Part shown: positions 1 through 9,120 of the stretch, one piece after another
Layout of the letters: each line of letters starts with the position of its first letter
Position numbering within the stretch: the first letter of the stretch is position 1
NCBI RefSeq assembly: GCF_000165735.1
Contig: NZ_GL538184.1
Coordinates: 78,253-142,252, forward strand
Reading direction: 5' to 3'
DNA: 64,000 bases
From: Megasphaera micronuciformis F0359
GTDB taxonomy: Bacteria; Bacillota; Negativicutes; Veillonellales; Megasphaeraceae
Translations under genes and position numbers: made by a program
Notes under the pieces: generated by a model
The model's database searches: none
What the model saw: the letters and a program-made list of their open reading frames with translations, nothing else
Told to the model about the DNA's origin: nothing

Positions 1-14
1 ATTTACACCTCCTT
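1..14 (-). promoter_or_regulatory. Ribosome binding site of a gene off the left edge (probably rplK)
   Basis: On the minus strand this edge reads as a strong AAGGAGGTG Shine-Dalgarno sequence, and its start codon would lie just outside the window. In most bacteria rplK (ribosomal protein L11) follows nusG directly, so rplK is the expected gene. That identity is inferred from gene order only. Confidence 0.55.
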
Positions 15-82
15 ACATTACAAGATGTGGTTAAACGGGTCGACGACCCTCCCACTCGCGACGAAAACGTCGCATTAGAAGT

Positions 83-622
83 TTATTCCAGACTCTTCTC
101 GATTTGAGAATAGTCGACTTCTACCGAAGTTTCACGGCCGAACATATCAATCAGGCCTTTAAGCGTACCCTTCTCATTGTTAATTTCCGTAATAGTCGCA
201 TAAAAATTATCGAAGGGGCCCGAAATAATACGGACCTGTTCGCCGATTTCAACGGAAATCTGCGGGCGCACTTCTTTTTCTATACCTTGAGACTTGAGGA
301 TGCGTCTTACTTCCTGCGGTTCCAAGGGAACAGGTTTCGTTGCCGAACCTACAAAACCGGTAACTCCCGGCGTATTACGGACAACGTACCAGGAGCGATC
401 GTTGACTTCCATTTCAACAAAGACATAGCCCGGATAGATCTTACGTCTTACCGTACGTTTCCGACCGTCTTTGACATCAATTTCGTCTTCTTCAGGAACA
501 AGAATCCGTTCAATAACGTTTTCCAGCCCCATGGATCTGACCTTACGTTCCAAGTTGTCTTTGACTTTTTTCTCATACCCGGAATACGTATGAATGACAT
601 ACCAATTCTTTTCAGATTCCAT
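83..622 (-). CDS. nusG: Transcription termination/antitermination protein NusG
   Basis: NusG binds RNA polymerase, suppresses pausing and links it to Rho or to the leading ribosome. The 179-aa protein has the usual length. Its NGN domain starts with WYVIHTYSGYE and includes YPGYVFVEM and NTPGVTGFVG; a C-terminal KOW domain contains EQVRIISGPFDNF. The ATG is preceded by GGAGG at nine bases. It lies 13 bp after secE and before the presumed rplK, the classic rpmG-secE-nusG-rplK order. Nothing unusual is seen and the identification is secure. Confidence 0.98.
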   Translation of the reverse strand: MESEKNWYVIHTYSGYEKKVKDNLERKVRSMGLENVIERILVPEEDEIDVKDGRKRTVRRKIYPGYVFVEMEVNDRSWYVVRNTPGVTGFVGSATKPVPLEPQEVRRILKSQGIEKEVRPQISVEIGEQVRIISGPFDNFYATITEINNEKGTLKGLIDMFGRETSVEVDYSQIEKSLE

Positions 623-635
623 TCGGATCCGCCTC

Positions 636-872
636 CTAACCGATCACTACGCGAAGCAGTTGAAAAAGTTCTGCGAATACGGCATCCGATACGGCGATAA
701 TGGCCATGACGACCAGTGTCGCCACAATAACCATAACGGTATAGTTGATCAGTTCTTTCCGTGTCGGCCAGATGACCTTCTTCATTTCCGTTTTTACGCC
801 TTGTAGGAATCGGCCTGACTCTTTTTTCTTTTTATTCTTTTGTGCTGCTTTTTGTGCTGCTGAAAGTGACAT
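636..872 (-). CDS. secE: Preprotein translocase subunit SecE
   Basis: SecE is the small essential membrane subunit that clamps SecY in the SecYEG translocon. The 78-aa protein is the short one-helix form: a lysine-rich N terminus, the family signature around KKVIWPTRKEL, and one hydrophobic segment (roughly residues 45-65). I chose the ATG at 872 rather than the one 18 bp upstream because AGAGG sits five bases before it. The position between rpmG and nusG confirms the call. Confidence 0.95.
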   Translation of the reverse strand: MSLSAAQKAAQKNKKKKESGRFLQGVKTEMKKVIWPTRKELINYTVMVIVATLVVMAIIAVSDAVFAELFQLLRVVIG

Positions 873-914
873 ATAACCTCTCACATTCAAAAAATAATTT
901 TAAGATTCAGGCAA

Positions 915-1064
915 TTACTTTGTTTCTTTATGTAACGTTTCTTTCTTGCAGAACGGGCAATATTTCTTCAATTCCAAACGATCGGGATTGTTTTTCTTAT
1001 TCTTATTCGTCCGATAGTTACGGTTTTTACACTCTGTGCATGCCATCGTAATAGCTGTACGCAT
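915..1064 (-). CDS. rpmG: 50S ribosomal protein L33
   Basis: A 49-aa reading frame encodes [17 protein letters not shown] and ends [17 protein letters not shown]. This is a typical zinc-binding L33 with CxxC pairs at both ends of the fold (CTEC and CPFC). An AGG-type ribosome site lies just upstream of the ATG. It is the first gene of the rpmG-secE-nusG string. Some Firmicutes carry a second cysteine-free L33; this is the cysteine-containing version. Confidence 0.95.
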   Translation of the reverse strand: MRTAITMACTECKNRNYRTNKNKKNNPDRLELKKYCPFCKKETLHKETK

Positions 1065-1304
1065 TCCTAACACCTCACTTCATTAGATAGTCAAAAACCT
1101 ACTTTTTGCGCAAGACTGCTTATATAACTTACCACAAAGAGCGGTCTGACGTCAAGAAAAGCGGCAACTTAAAAAAGCTAGGCGGAATCTGCGCACCTAA
1201 CTTCCTTTACTCTACACTAATCTACGAAGCCTGTCAACGTACCGTTGCCCTCATATCCTCATATATATGAATTTTATTATTTCGTTACCTGTGTATTTTT
1301 GTAA
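1065..1304. other. Divergent intergenic region before rpmG and the symporter gene
   Basis: This stretch separates the leftward ribosomal/secE operon from the rightward transporter gene. It must hold the promoter for rpmG on the minus strand; a TTGACG near 1150 is a candidate -35, but its spacing to an AT-rich -10 is poor. I see no RNA gene or open frame with a ribosome site. Confidence 0.3.
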
Positions 1305-1333
1305 TTGACAACTCAAAACAATGCATTTACAAT
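1305..1333 (+). promoter_or_regulatory. Sigma-70-type promoter for the symporter gene
   Basis: TTGACA at 1305-1310 and TACAAT at 1328-1333 are separated by exactly 17 bp. The ATG of the downstream symporter gene is at 1390, giving a leader of roughly 50 nt. Confidence 0.6.
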
Positions 1334-1389
1334 ATATTCATCTTAAAAATACATTTGTCCTTTGTAAAAGGACTGAAGGAGTTGTTCTT

Positions 1390-2616
1390 ATGCATTTCAA
1401 TTTCGGCTTACTGGCAAAACTGCTTGCCGGTATTGTCGGCGGCATCATCCTCGGCTCACTGGGCTCGTGGTTCGGCTTCCAGGACGCAGTCGCCTATGAA
1501 GGGTTTATTCGTCTGCTTTCAACATTTACATCCTTATTCAGCACTTTTTTATCATTCCTCATTCCTTTACTTATCGTTTCTTTCGTAGCTGTCGGCATGG
1601 CCGATTTAGGTAAACAGGCTAATAAGTTGCTGGGACTTACGGTTTTTCTCGCCTATGCATCCACTATTTTAGCCGGGTACATCGCTTATTTCTTCGGAGT
1701 TTCCATATTACCGAACTTTATTCATCCCTTCTCGGGCTCCGTGGCCGATGTCAACCCGTATGATCCCTTCCTGACCATTAAGGTTACGCCTGTATTCGAT
1801 GTTATGACAGGCCTCATGCTTGCTTTTATTTTAGGTATCGGCATGGCTAACCTGAAAATCGGTACGGCCGGAAAGCTCTTAAGTGTATTGCGTGAGGTCC
1901 GCGACATTATCACCAAGGCTCTGACTAAAATTATCATTCCTTTAATTCCTATATATGTCGGTTCTTTATTTTGCAAGTTGGCTGCACAGGGAAAAATTGT
2001 AGCAACAGCTAAAATTTTTATCGGCCTGTATGTGTGCATACTTCTCTTACAGGTTCTATACCTCCTCTTGCAATTCGGTATTTCGGGACTCATTTGCAAA
2101 CGGAATAACTTTAAATACATTCCCCGGATTTTGCCGGCTTACTTTACGGCTGTAGGTACGCAGTCTTCGGCTTCCACAATTCCTATCAACTTGAAGTGTG
2201 CCCATAATTGCGATATGTCCGAAGGGGTTGCCAACTTCTGTATCCCTTTGTGTGCCACCATTCACCTGGCAGGTGATACGATTTGTCTGGTTCTGGGCAC
2301 AATGGGCATTATGATGGCCATGGGCATGGATGTCGGCTTAACCTTATTCACGCCTTATATCTTCATGCTCGGCGTCACCATGGTCGCCGCACCGGGCGTT
2401 CCCGGCGGCGGTGTTATGGCTGCCTTGGGAATTATTACTTCCATGCTCGGCTTTACGGAACCGATGCAACAACTCATCATTTCTCTCCACTTCTCGCAAG
2501 ATTCCTTCGGCACGGCTACAAACGTAGCCGGCGACCAGGCCCTGTCCATGATTGTCGACAAGGTTCGCGGTCACAACACCGATACTGTCGGAGAGAGCGG
2601 CGAAGCTTCCGCATAA
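1390..2616 (+). CDS. Dicarboxylate/amino acid:cation symporter (DAACS family)
   Basis: A secondary transporter expected to bring in an acidic or hydroxy amino acid (serine/threonine, glutamate or a dicarboxylate) with Na+ or H+. The 408-aa product has at least eight hydrophobic helices. Its family signatures include the serine-rich loop TQSSASTIPINLK, the motif ANFCIPLCATIHLAGDT (pseudo-NMDGT region) and a glycine-rich loop APGVPGGGVMAALG. The ATG at 1390 has AAGGAG seven bases upstream; an upstream in-frame start has no such site. It is transcribed alone and ends at a hairpin terminator. The substrate cannot be set from sequence. Confidence 0.88.
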   Translation: MHFNFGLLAKLLAGIVGGIILGSLGSWFGFQDAVAYEGFIRLLSTFTSLFSTFLSFLIPLLIVSFVAVGMADLGKQANKLLGLTVFLAYASTILAGYIAYFFGVSILPNFIHPFSGSVADVNPYDPFLTIKVTPVFDVMTGLMLAFILGIGMANLKIGTAGKLLSVLREVRDIITKALTKIIIPLIPIYVGSLFCKLAAQGKIVATAKIFIGLYVCILLLQVLYLLLQFGISGLICKRNNFKYIPRILPAYFTAVGTQSSASTIPINLKCAHNCDMSEGVANFCIPLCATIHLAGDTICLVLGTMGIMMAMGMDVGLTLFTPYIFMLGVTMVAAPGVPGGGVMAALGIITSMLGFTEPMQQLIISLHFSQDSFGTATNVAGDQALSMIVDKVRGHNTDTVGESGEASA

Positions 2617-2635
2617 TCTTTTAAAATCATACCGA

Positions 2636-2670
2636 AATAAGGAAACCTCACAAGGTTTCCTTATTTTTAT
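2636..2670 (+). terminator. Rho-independent terminator
   Basis: A perfect 12-bp stem (AATAAGGAAACC with its complement), 6-nt loop and T-run, 20 bp after the symporter stop codon. Confidence 0.9.
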
Positions 2671-2895
2671 GTGTTATTTTACTTTCTAAAGACTACCATG
2701 CGTGCAATACGCGGGCACCGGGATTGTCTCATGCAAGACGGCTGCCGCTTTGACTCGGCGACTTGTTATTAAAAAGACGATACCTTTATACGAAGTACTT
2801 TAACTTTCTCTTATTTTTCTTTTCTTACTTTCACAAAAGTAATATACTATACATATTATTTTTTATTATTTAATAACAGGTCAGGGGTGACTTTC

Positions 2896-4260
2896 TTGAC
2901 AAACTGTTCATCGGTCATACGCGGAACCGCCTTCCACAGTACAGGCCCGAACTCATTTGATATTCTTGAGGACCACCTGTTTCTTGTCGACGAGGCCGGA
3001 GTCCTCGATGATGTCATTTCTCCGAAGGATGACAGGTACGATAATATTCTTCGCCGATCGGAGGACGCCGGTTCTCTACAGCGACTGAAATCCCAACAAT
3101 ACTTGTTGCCCGGATTCATTGATACCCATGTTCATGCACCTCAATGGGCCCAAGTCGGCAAGGCACTGGATGCGGATCTTCCTGTTTGGCTTAATGACTA
3201 TACCTTTCCGCTGGAAGCCGCTTATAAGAACACGGATTTTGCCGAGACGATTTATAAAGACCTGGTTCAAACTCTTTTGGCAAACGGCACGACGACGGCT
3301 CAATATTTCGGGTCCGTCCATAACGAACCCAATAAGGTTTTAGCCGAAATTTGTGCTTCTGAAGGTCAACATGCTTATATCGGTAAAGTAGTTATGGACT
3401 TGCCGTCTCAGTGCCCCGATTATTATCGCGATTCGTCTCCGCAGGCGGCACTGAATGCTACGGAAGACTTTCTCACTTATTGCCGCAACCTGAACAGCCG
3501 GACACGGCAAGACATAGTCGGTGTCGTTACACCGCGATTCATTCCTACGTGCAGTGACGAAGTCCTTTACGGTCTGGGCGACTTGGCCCGCCACTATGAT
3601 GCTCCCGTTCAATCCCACTGTTCCGAAGGAGACTGGGAACACGCCCATGTACTGGAACGAACGGGCCTAAGCGATACACAAGCTCACTTAAAATACGGGC
3701 TATTGACGAATAAAACGACTCTGGCTCACTCCGTCTACTTAAGCGACTCCGACGCAGAGTTGTACAAAGAACACGGTGCTGCCATTGCCCACAGTCCCTT
3801 ATCCAACATCTTGTTTGCCGGAGCCGTCTGCCCGGTCAAACGCCGTTTGGAACAAGGCCTCAGCATATCATTGGCTACGGATATTTCCGCCGGCTATACG
3901 CCGTCTATGTTTGATTCCATGCGTCAGGCTATTTTATCGTCGCGCCTCCTTTCTACGGGAACCGATTTTTCAAAATCTCCGATAGAGCGAGGCGGCATCC
4001 CCGCTAGCGTCATCGATTTCAGACAAGCCTTTTACATGGCTACTGTCGGCGGGGCTACCGCCCTGCACGTCAATGCCGGCCAATTTCGCAAGGGCTGTCG
4101 CTTCGATGCCTTTGTTTTCGACTGTCTGGCTTCGCAAAGTCAGACTCGGCAATATGATACCGACTCATTGGCAGATATGTTGCAAAAAATAATTTTTACA
4201 GGCCAACGGCAAAACATTACCGCCCTCTGGGTCTCCGGAAGGCCCGTTTCATTGCATTAG
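2896..4260 (+). CDS. guaD: Guanine deaminase
   Basis: Hydrolyses guanine to xanthine and ammonia for purine catabolism or salvage. The 454-455-aa product is an amidohydrolase-superfamily protein of normal length. It has the metal motif PGFIDTHVHAPQ, the guanine-deaminase signature HCSEGDWEH, the metal histidine in LAHSVYLS and the catalytic aspartate in ATDISAGYTPSMF. I prefer the TTG start at 2896, which has AGGGG eight bases upstream; a GTG at 2887 is possible. It is followed after 8 bp by an NCS2 permease, so uptake and deamination of guanine/xanthine are probably coupled. Confidence 0.93.
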   Translation: MTNCSSVIRGTAFHSTGPNSFDILEDHLFLVDEAGVLDDVISPKDDRYDNILRRSEDAGSLQRLKSQQYLLPGFIDTHVHAPQWAQVGKALDADLPVWLNDYTFPLEAAYKNTDFAETIYKDLVQTLLANGTTTAQYFGSVHNEPNKVLAEICASEGQHAYIGKVVMDLPSQCPDYYRDSSPQAALNATEDFLTYCRNLNSRTRQDIVGVVTPRFIPTCSDEVLYGLGDLARHYDAPVQSHCSEGDWEHAHVLERTGLSDTQAHLKYGLLTNKTTLAHSVYLSDSDAELYKEHGAAIAHSPLSNILFAGAVCPVKRRLEQGLSISLATDISAGYTPSMFDSMRQAILSSRLLSTGTDFSKSPIERGGIPASVIDFRQAFYMATVGGATALHVNAGQFRKGCRFDAFVFDCLASQSQTRQYDTDSLADMLQKIIFTGQRQNITALWVSGRPVSLH

Positions 4261-4268
4261 GAGGATTT

Positions 4269-5636
4269 ATGTCTACAGAAGAAGCAAAAACTCAACACTA
4301 CGAAGGTTCTTTACTCGTTCAGCCCGACGAGGCTTTACCGCCCGTACAATCCCTTTTACTCGGCTTGCAACATTTGCTGGCCATGGATATTTACGTCGTT
4401 CCCTTTATCGTTGCCGGTATTTTATCCTTATCCGTTCAGGAGTCGGCCTTCCTCATTCAGGCAACCTTTATTGCCAGCGGTTTAGGCACGCTTATACAAT
4501 CTCGTTTTCTCATGAAACTTCCCGTCGCTCAAGGACCGTCCTATGTTCCTATCGGTGCCATTGCCGGCATCGCCTTGGCCCACGGCACGGGTATTGACAG
4601 CTTGGCCGCCGTATTCGGAGCCATTCTCGTCGGCAGCCTCATTGTTTGTGTTCTCGGCATGACGGGTATTGTCCGCAAGGCCATTAATTACTTCGTACCG
4701 CCTCTCGTCGGCGGTACGATTATCTTCGTTGTCGGTCTGTCCCTCATTCCCATAGGCTTAAAAGACAATATATTTACGGTTCACGGTGCCGGTACAATTA
4801 CGGAAAATATCATTCTGGCTCTCGTTTCCGGAGGCGTCCTTACCGTTTGCGTTATGCTCGGCTTGCACATGGGTAAAAAGGGCAATTGGTTGCGTATCGG
4901 CTCTGTTATTATAGCCCTCGTTGCCGGTTGCCTCGCAGCCGCATCTATGGGACGCTTTTCTTTGGATGCCGTAGTGGCGGCTCCTTTATTTTCGGTTCCC
5001 CACCTGGCTTTCGCATCATTCCCCGTCAGATTTGACATTCCCGCTATCATTACTATGATTCTCATCTACATTGTTCTTTTGGCCGAAACGACGGGAACCT
5101 GGTTCGCCGTCAGTTCCGTCATTGAGCGTCCCTTGACGAATGAACAATTAGACAAGGGGATTTTAGGCGAAGGCCTGAGCTGCTTTATCGGCGGCCTCTT
5201 CGGCGGTACACCGGCTACGGGCTATTCTACAAATGCCGGCCTTATCTCAATTACAGGTGTTGCCAGTCGTCACGCTTTTTACGGTTGTGCCTTTTGGATG
5301 ATCGCCTTCGGTCTGTCCAATAAACTGGCCATGCTTATCGCATCTATTCCTGCTCCGGTTATCGGCGGTATTTTTGTCATCGTTTCATCTATTATTGCTT
5401 TAAGCGGTTTCCGTGTTATTCGCCGTCTCGAACTTGATGAACGCAACATGTTTATCATCGGCTTACCCATCATTACGACCTTGGCTCTTTATTTATTGCC
5501 TCAAGACTATGTGGCGTCTTTGCCGCAGTTGTTGCGTTATCTCTTAAGCTCCTCCATAGCTACGGCAGCAATGGTTGCCATTGTTCTCAACAAGGCATTA
5601 CCGCAAAAACTCAATTTGTATAACGATAAAGACTAA
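4269..5636 (+). CDS. NCS2-family nucleobase:cation symporter (xanthine/guanine/uracil permease)
   Basis: A 455-aa integral membrane protein of the nucleobase:cation symporter-2 family. Family marks include QHLLAMD in the first helix, QGPSYVP after helix 3, the substrate-site segment AETTGTWFAV and the NAGLISITGVASR loop. The start codon follows AGGAGG and lies 8 bp after guaD. From context the likely substrate is guanine, hypoxanthine or xanthine. NCS2 proteins also carry uracil, so the exact base is open. Confidence 0.9.
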   Translation: MSTEEAKTQHYEGSLLVQPDEALPPVQSLLLGLQHLLAMDIYVVPFIVAGILSLSVQESAFLIQATFIASGLGTLIQSRFLMKLPVAQGPSYVPIGAIAGIALAHGTGIDSLAAVFGAILVGSLIVCVLGMTGIVRKAINYFVPPLVGGTIIFVVGLSLIPIGLKDNIFTVHGAGTITENIILALVSGGVLTVCVMLGLHMGKKGNWLRIGSVIIALVAGCLAAASMGRFSLDAVVAAPLFSVPHLAFASFPVRFDIPAIITMILIYIVLLAETTGTWFAVSSVIERPLTNEQLDKGILGEGLSCFIGGLFGGTPATGYSTNAGLISITGVASRHAFYGCAFWMIAFGLSNKLAMLIASIPAPVIGGIFVIVSSIIALSGFRVIRRLELDERNMFIIGLPIITTLALYLLPQDYVASLPQLLRYLLSSSIATAAMVAIVLNKALPQKLNLYNDKD

Positions 5637-5656
5637 TCAGCTCTATTGAAAAGGAT

Positions 5657-6592
5657 GTGACATTTTTGCCCGATTCATCTTACAAGCATTATCGCCTCGG
5701 CTTTTTTGCAGCTTGCAGCAGTTTTATCATTTGGGGCACCTTACCGCTTTATTGGTATTTCCTTTCCCACGTAGAAGCCGGAGAAATTCTCTCACATCGC
5801 ATTGCCTGGTCTTTTGTCTTTATGCTCTTCGTCCTCATCTTCGCAGGACGCAAACAATTGAAAGAGGACCTTGCCTTCCTCCGTGAAAAAACGAGTCGTA
5901 TTTTCCTGCTCCTGACAGCTGCCGTTCTGGTAACCGCCAATTGGCTGACCTACATTTGGGCAGTTACGCACGGTCATGTTATCGACACAAGCATCGGCTA
6001 CTATTTGAATCCGCTTCTATCCGTACTTTTAGGCGTTGTCATGTTTTCCGAAAAGCTGAGCACGCCGAAACGAATCAGTATCGTTCTTGCCGCCATCGGG
6101 CTGGCACTCATGACTTGGCAAGGAGGGCACTTCCCTTGGCTGGCTTTACTCTTGGCCGGGACCTTCGCTCTCTACGGAGCCGTCAAAAAAATGCTCCATC
6201 TACAGCCGATTTCGAGCATCACGCTGGAAACACTTATCGTCTTGGCCCCGTCAATCATATATATTTACAACCTACACTCGAATTCATCCGGACATTTTTT
6301 AACGAGTGACGTAACAACCACCTTCTTATTATTGGGGGCCGGTATCGTTACGGCCGTTCCCTTATTGCTCTTTTCTTACGGTGCCAACGAATTACCTTTA
6401 AATGTACTCGGATTTATCCAGTATATCAGCCCTACACTGGCTTTCGTCTGGGGAATCTTCTTTTTTCATGAACCCTTCGGTACGGATAAACTTATTGCTC
6501 TCTCTTTTATTTGGATATCCTTAGTTATCTTTACTATCGGTGAGCGCCTGCAAATAAGCCGGTCAACATATAAACAAAAAAAACGGTCATAG
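5657..6592 (+). CDS. rarD: RarD-type EamA-family transporter
   Basis: A 10-TM drug/metabolite-superfamily permease, about 310 aa as usual for RarD. The N-terminal signature FIIWGTLPLYWYFL, the HRIAWSF segment and the GYYLNPLLSVLLGV loop mark this subfamily. The substrate of RarD proteins is not established. Two starts are possible: GTG at 5657 (very close to AAGGA) and TTG at 5666, which is better spaced. It is co-directional with guaD and the NCS2 permease after a 20-bp gap, so it may share their transcript, and a terminator follows. Confidence 0.85.
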   Translation: MTFLPDSSYKHYRLGFFAACSSFIIWGTLPLYWYFLSHVEAGEILSHRIAWSFVFMLFVLIFAGRKQLKEDLAFLREKTSRIFLLLTAAVLVTANWLTYIWAVTHGHVIDTSIGYYLNPLLSVLLGVVMFSEKLSTPKRISIVLAAIGLALMTWQGGHFPWLALLLAGTFALYGAVKKMLHLQPISSITLETLIVLAPSIIYIYNLHSNSSGHFLTSDVTTTFLLLGAGIVTAVPLLLFSYGANELPLNVLGFIQYISPTLAFVWGIFFFHEPFGTDKLIALSFIWISLVIFTIGERLQISRSTYKQKKRS

Positions 6593-6610
6593 CCGTCACG
6601 CAATGACCGT

Positions 6611-6645
6611 AAAAAAACCGTTTGCCCAAAGGCAAACGGTTTTTT
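6611..6645. terminator. Bidirectional terminator between convergent genes
   Basis: A 14-bp perfect stem (ACCGTTTGCC core) with a CAAA loop, flanked by A-run and T-run, lies between the rarD-type gene and the convergent DUF805 gene. Confidence 0.9.
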
Positions 6646-6646
6646 A

Positions 6647-7333
6647 TTACCAGCGAGTAGCCAATGCACCTGCCGCTACCCAAATACAAGGAGCGACAAT
6701 GGAGCATACTACGGATACAAAGAAAGCTACAATAATCATAGTGTCCGTCGGACTGGCCGGCTTACCGATACGTGCCGCTTCTTCCGACGTAAGTCCCACA
6801 TAATTTGTCTTACGCCCGTAACGATTCATAATAGCCTGGCCTTCAGAACAAATGAGATATAGGAAATAAAACTCTCCGAAAGGTACGAAATTCACAAGGA
6901 TCCACGCGCCGGAGCGCCCCACATCGTGTAATCGTCTTACGTTTAAGCAAAAAGACGGAATAACCAAAACGAGGCCGAATACAAAGCACACAATACTGAG
7001 TGCCACATACAGACTCATGGATATATTGGCCGATATGGCGGCAACAACCCATATTAGGGGGAAAATGACGGCACTGACGCTGTAAAATTTAAAATACTCA
7101 CCGCGTGAAGCTCGCCCTTCTATGGTGGCAAATTTTTTCGTTATTACGTACTTAAAGTTTTCCCAAAAACCTTTGCCGCGAATAATCGCCAAATCTTCAT
7201 CGCCCACTGTATCAGGATTTACGTGGTACGGATTATCGTATTCACCCGTCATATTTAAGTCTACAGGAGCTCCGCACTGAGTACAGAATTTCTGATTCCC
7301 TTCAATAGGTGCTCCACAATGAGTACAAAACAT
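6647..7333 (-). CDS. Zinc-ribbon plus DUF805 membrane protein
   Basis: A 228-aa protein of unknown function. It begins with a double-CxxC zinc ribbon (CTHCGAPIEGNQKFCTQCGAP, residues 3-23), then a linker and a DUF805-type membrane domain marked by RASRGEYF, VRRLHDVGRSG and several hydrophobic helices between about residues 80 and 160. A further helix follows near the C terminus. GGAGG lies nine bases before the ATG. It is a single gene. No function beyond a membrane-anchored metal-binding protein can be read from sequence. Confidence 0.8.
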   Translation of the reverse strand: MFCTHCGAPIEGNQKFCTQCGAPVDLNMTGEYDNPYHVNPDTVGDEDLAIIRGKGFWENFKYVITKKFATIEGRASRGEYFKFYSVSAVIFPLIWVVAAISANISMSLYVALSIVCFVFGLVLVIPSFCLNVRRLHDVGRSGAWILVNFVPFGEFYFLYLICSEGQAIMNRYGRKTNYVGLTSEEAARIGKPASPTDTMIIVAFFVSVVCSIVAPCIWVAAGALATRW

Positions 7334-7433
7334 AAATTAGAACCTCCTGAATTTTCTTTTCAGTATATCATTAACTCTGAAATGTTAGCAAACAGAACCG
7401 TAGAAAAGGCCGGACCGCATAGGTCCGACCTTT

Positions 7434-7784
7434 TTATTCCAATAACAGATGACCGTATTCACTGATTGCAAGTGCCGCCTTGCAAGCATCGCAATCGCAA
7501 TACCGAGCCCCTTCAGTCTTAAGTTTCCTGCCGTGAACCTCTAATTTTTTAGCTGCCTCTTGGCCGAATACTTCAGTTCCTACAGGAGATCCGGCAAAGG
7601 CAATTAATTCATCTACCGTAGTGACATCGGCCTTAGCTTCTTCAATAAGCACTTCTGCCGCTACCTGTTCACGTTCCGTACCGACAGCCTCTAAATAGAC
7701 CTGACCCGCCGTCTTTAACCCTTTATAAGTCGAAGGCGTACTGATAGCGCCTTGAATAACTGCTATAAGTGATTTTTTATCCAT
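7434..7784 (-). CDS. Small conserved protein with CDCDAC motif
   Basis: A 116-aa soluble protein, mostly predicted helical, with a C-terminal CDCDAC cysteine cluster (residues about 95-100). From memory, similar proteins in anaerobic Firmicutes are labelled 'molecular chaperone Hsp90' in databases, but this protein has no Hsp90 domain and that name should not be trusted. The ATG follows GGAGGG. On the minus strand it lies about 100 bp downstream of the [FeFe]-hydrogenase, with a plausible TTGAAT-16-TATACT promoter in the gap. The function is unknown; metal or Fe-S binding is a guess from the cysteines. Confidence 0.75.
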   Translation of the reverse strand: MDKKSLIAVIQGAISTPSTYKGLKTAGQVYLEAVGTEREQVAAEVLIEEAKADVTTVDELIAFAGSPVGTEVFGQEAAKKLEVHGRKLKTEGARYCDCDACKAALAISEYGHLLLE

Positions 7785-7890
7785 AACGATCCCTCCTTAC
7801 AGGGCAATGCTTACTTTGCCAGTATAGTATAACACCGAAGGGATTCAATTAAAAGCCTGCTCATATCAGTGTTGTCATAAAGATATAGGT

Positions 7891-9120
7891 CTAAAATTGC
7901 CGGTCGTAAAGATGACTCTTCGTCAGGAAATCTTCAACCGTATTAAACCCCAACTCCTTCAGAATTCCGATGACATACGGATTTTCCATAGGCGTCTCAA
8001 AGGCCGAAGAGTCCGCATAGGTTTGCACGCATTTTTTCCCTTCTTCCTTCGGAATAATAGCTCGCGGTCCGCCTACACAACCACCGATACATCCCATGCC
8101 TTCGAAGAAGTTCCCCTCCCTACGCCCTTCAAGAATATCGTTAATCATAGCCTTACAACCGGGAACGCCGTCCGCTTTCCTGGTTTGCAGCTTAATTTTC
8201 CGATGAGGATTCAGTTTTTCCAGCGTCCGTTCCACAGCCGCCGCTACACCGCCGGCATAGGCGTATGTAATCCCTGTCGTCGAAGCATGAAGTTGTGCAT
8301 CTTCAGGCATATCGGCCGGTTTTAAATCCGTAACACTTAAGAGATCGCGAAGTTCTTGATACGTCAGTACGTAATCGATGGCTCCCGCTATATCAGGCTC
8401 GTTTTTCTCCGCTTTCTTCGCTAAACACGGCCCGATAAACACGGTCTTCGCTTTAGGGTGAAGCGCCTTCACGGTCCGTCCCCCGGCAATCATGGGCGAG
8501 ACGGAACCCGGTACATTGGGTAGAAGCTGATGATACAACTTTTTAATCATAGCTATCCACATGGGGCAGCAACAACTGGTAAGCTGAAAATCTCCTTCAG
8601 AATTAATATTCTTATCAAATTCCAGTGCCTCTTTCAGTGTTAAAATATCGGCAAAAGCCGCCACTTCCAACATCCCCGTAAACCCGAGTGCCTTTAAGGT
8701 CGACCGCATTTTTCCCATCGTTACGTCCGCTCCGAATTGTCCGGCAATTGCAGGAGCTACCAGGGCATATACGGGACCGTCATATTGATGAAGTTCCTGT
8801 ACTACGGGAATGATGTCCTTTTTGGCCTTCAAACTATCCAGTTCGCAAGCATCGATACAGGCCTGACAGCCTACACACTTTTCCGTATCGACGGCAATCC
8901 CCACTTCGTTGCCGGGTTTTAAAGCATCCCACTCACAAGCTTCGGCACAGTGTCTTTCGTCGGGTGGACACAAACACGGCTTTACTCGAACTACCGTCCC
9001 GTCATCAGGTAGGGTCAGACAGTCAATCAACCGGGGATCCATTCCTTCCGGAGCCAACTCCAACTCACCGTCTACAGCCTTTTTGAGCATCTTAAAGTAC
9101 AGTTCATCTAACGTATCCAT
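7891..9120 (-). CDS. Monomeric [FeFe]-hydrogenase
   Basis: A 409-aa iron hydrogenase large-subunit protein. The N terminus has two four-cysteine sets that suit [4Fe-4S] clusters: PCLCPPDERHCAEAC and CVGCQACIDAC. The H-cluster domain follows with all three loops: L1 TSCCCPMW, L2 IGPCLAKKAE and L3 FFEGMGCIGGCVGGP. L1 has three cysteines in a row instead of the canonical TSCCPxW, and L3 differs from MACxGGC of the common bidirectional enzymes, so this is a divergent group, perhaps group B. I chose the ATG at 9120 (GGAGG at eight bases) over one 57 bp upstream. HydEFG maturases are not in the window. It probably makes or uses H2 with ferredoxin. Confidence 0.9.
   Translation of the reverse strand: MDTLDELYFKMLKKAVDGELELAPEGMDPRLIDCLTLPDDGTVVRVKPCLCPPDERHCAEACEWDALKPGNEVGIAVDTEKCVGCQACIDACELDSLKAKKDIIPVVQELHQYDGPVYALVAPAIAGQFGADVTMGKMRSTLKALGFTGMLEVAAFADILTLKEALEFDKNINSEGDFQLTSCCCPMWIAMIKKLYHQLLPNVPGSVSPMIAGGRTVKALHPKAKTVFIGPCLAKKAEKNEPDIAGAIDYVLTYQELRDLLSVTDLKPADMPEDAQLHASTTGITYAYAGGVAAAVERTLEKLNPHRKIKLQTRKADGVPGCKAMINDILEGRREGNFFEGMGCIGGCVGGPRAIIPKEEGKKCVQTYADSSAFETPMENPYVIGILKELGFNTVEDFLTKSHLYDRQF

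Noticed and set aside
7434..7784. Hsp90 chaperone annotation for the 116-aa CDCDAC protein
   Set aside because: Far too short and without any Hsp90 motif; the name seems to be a database artefact.
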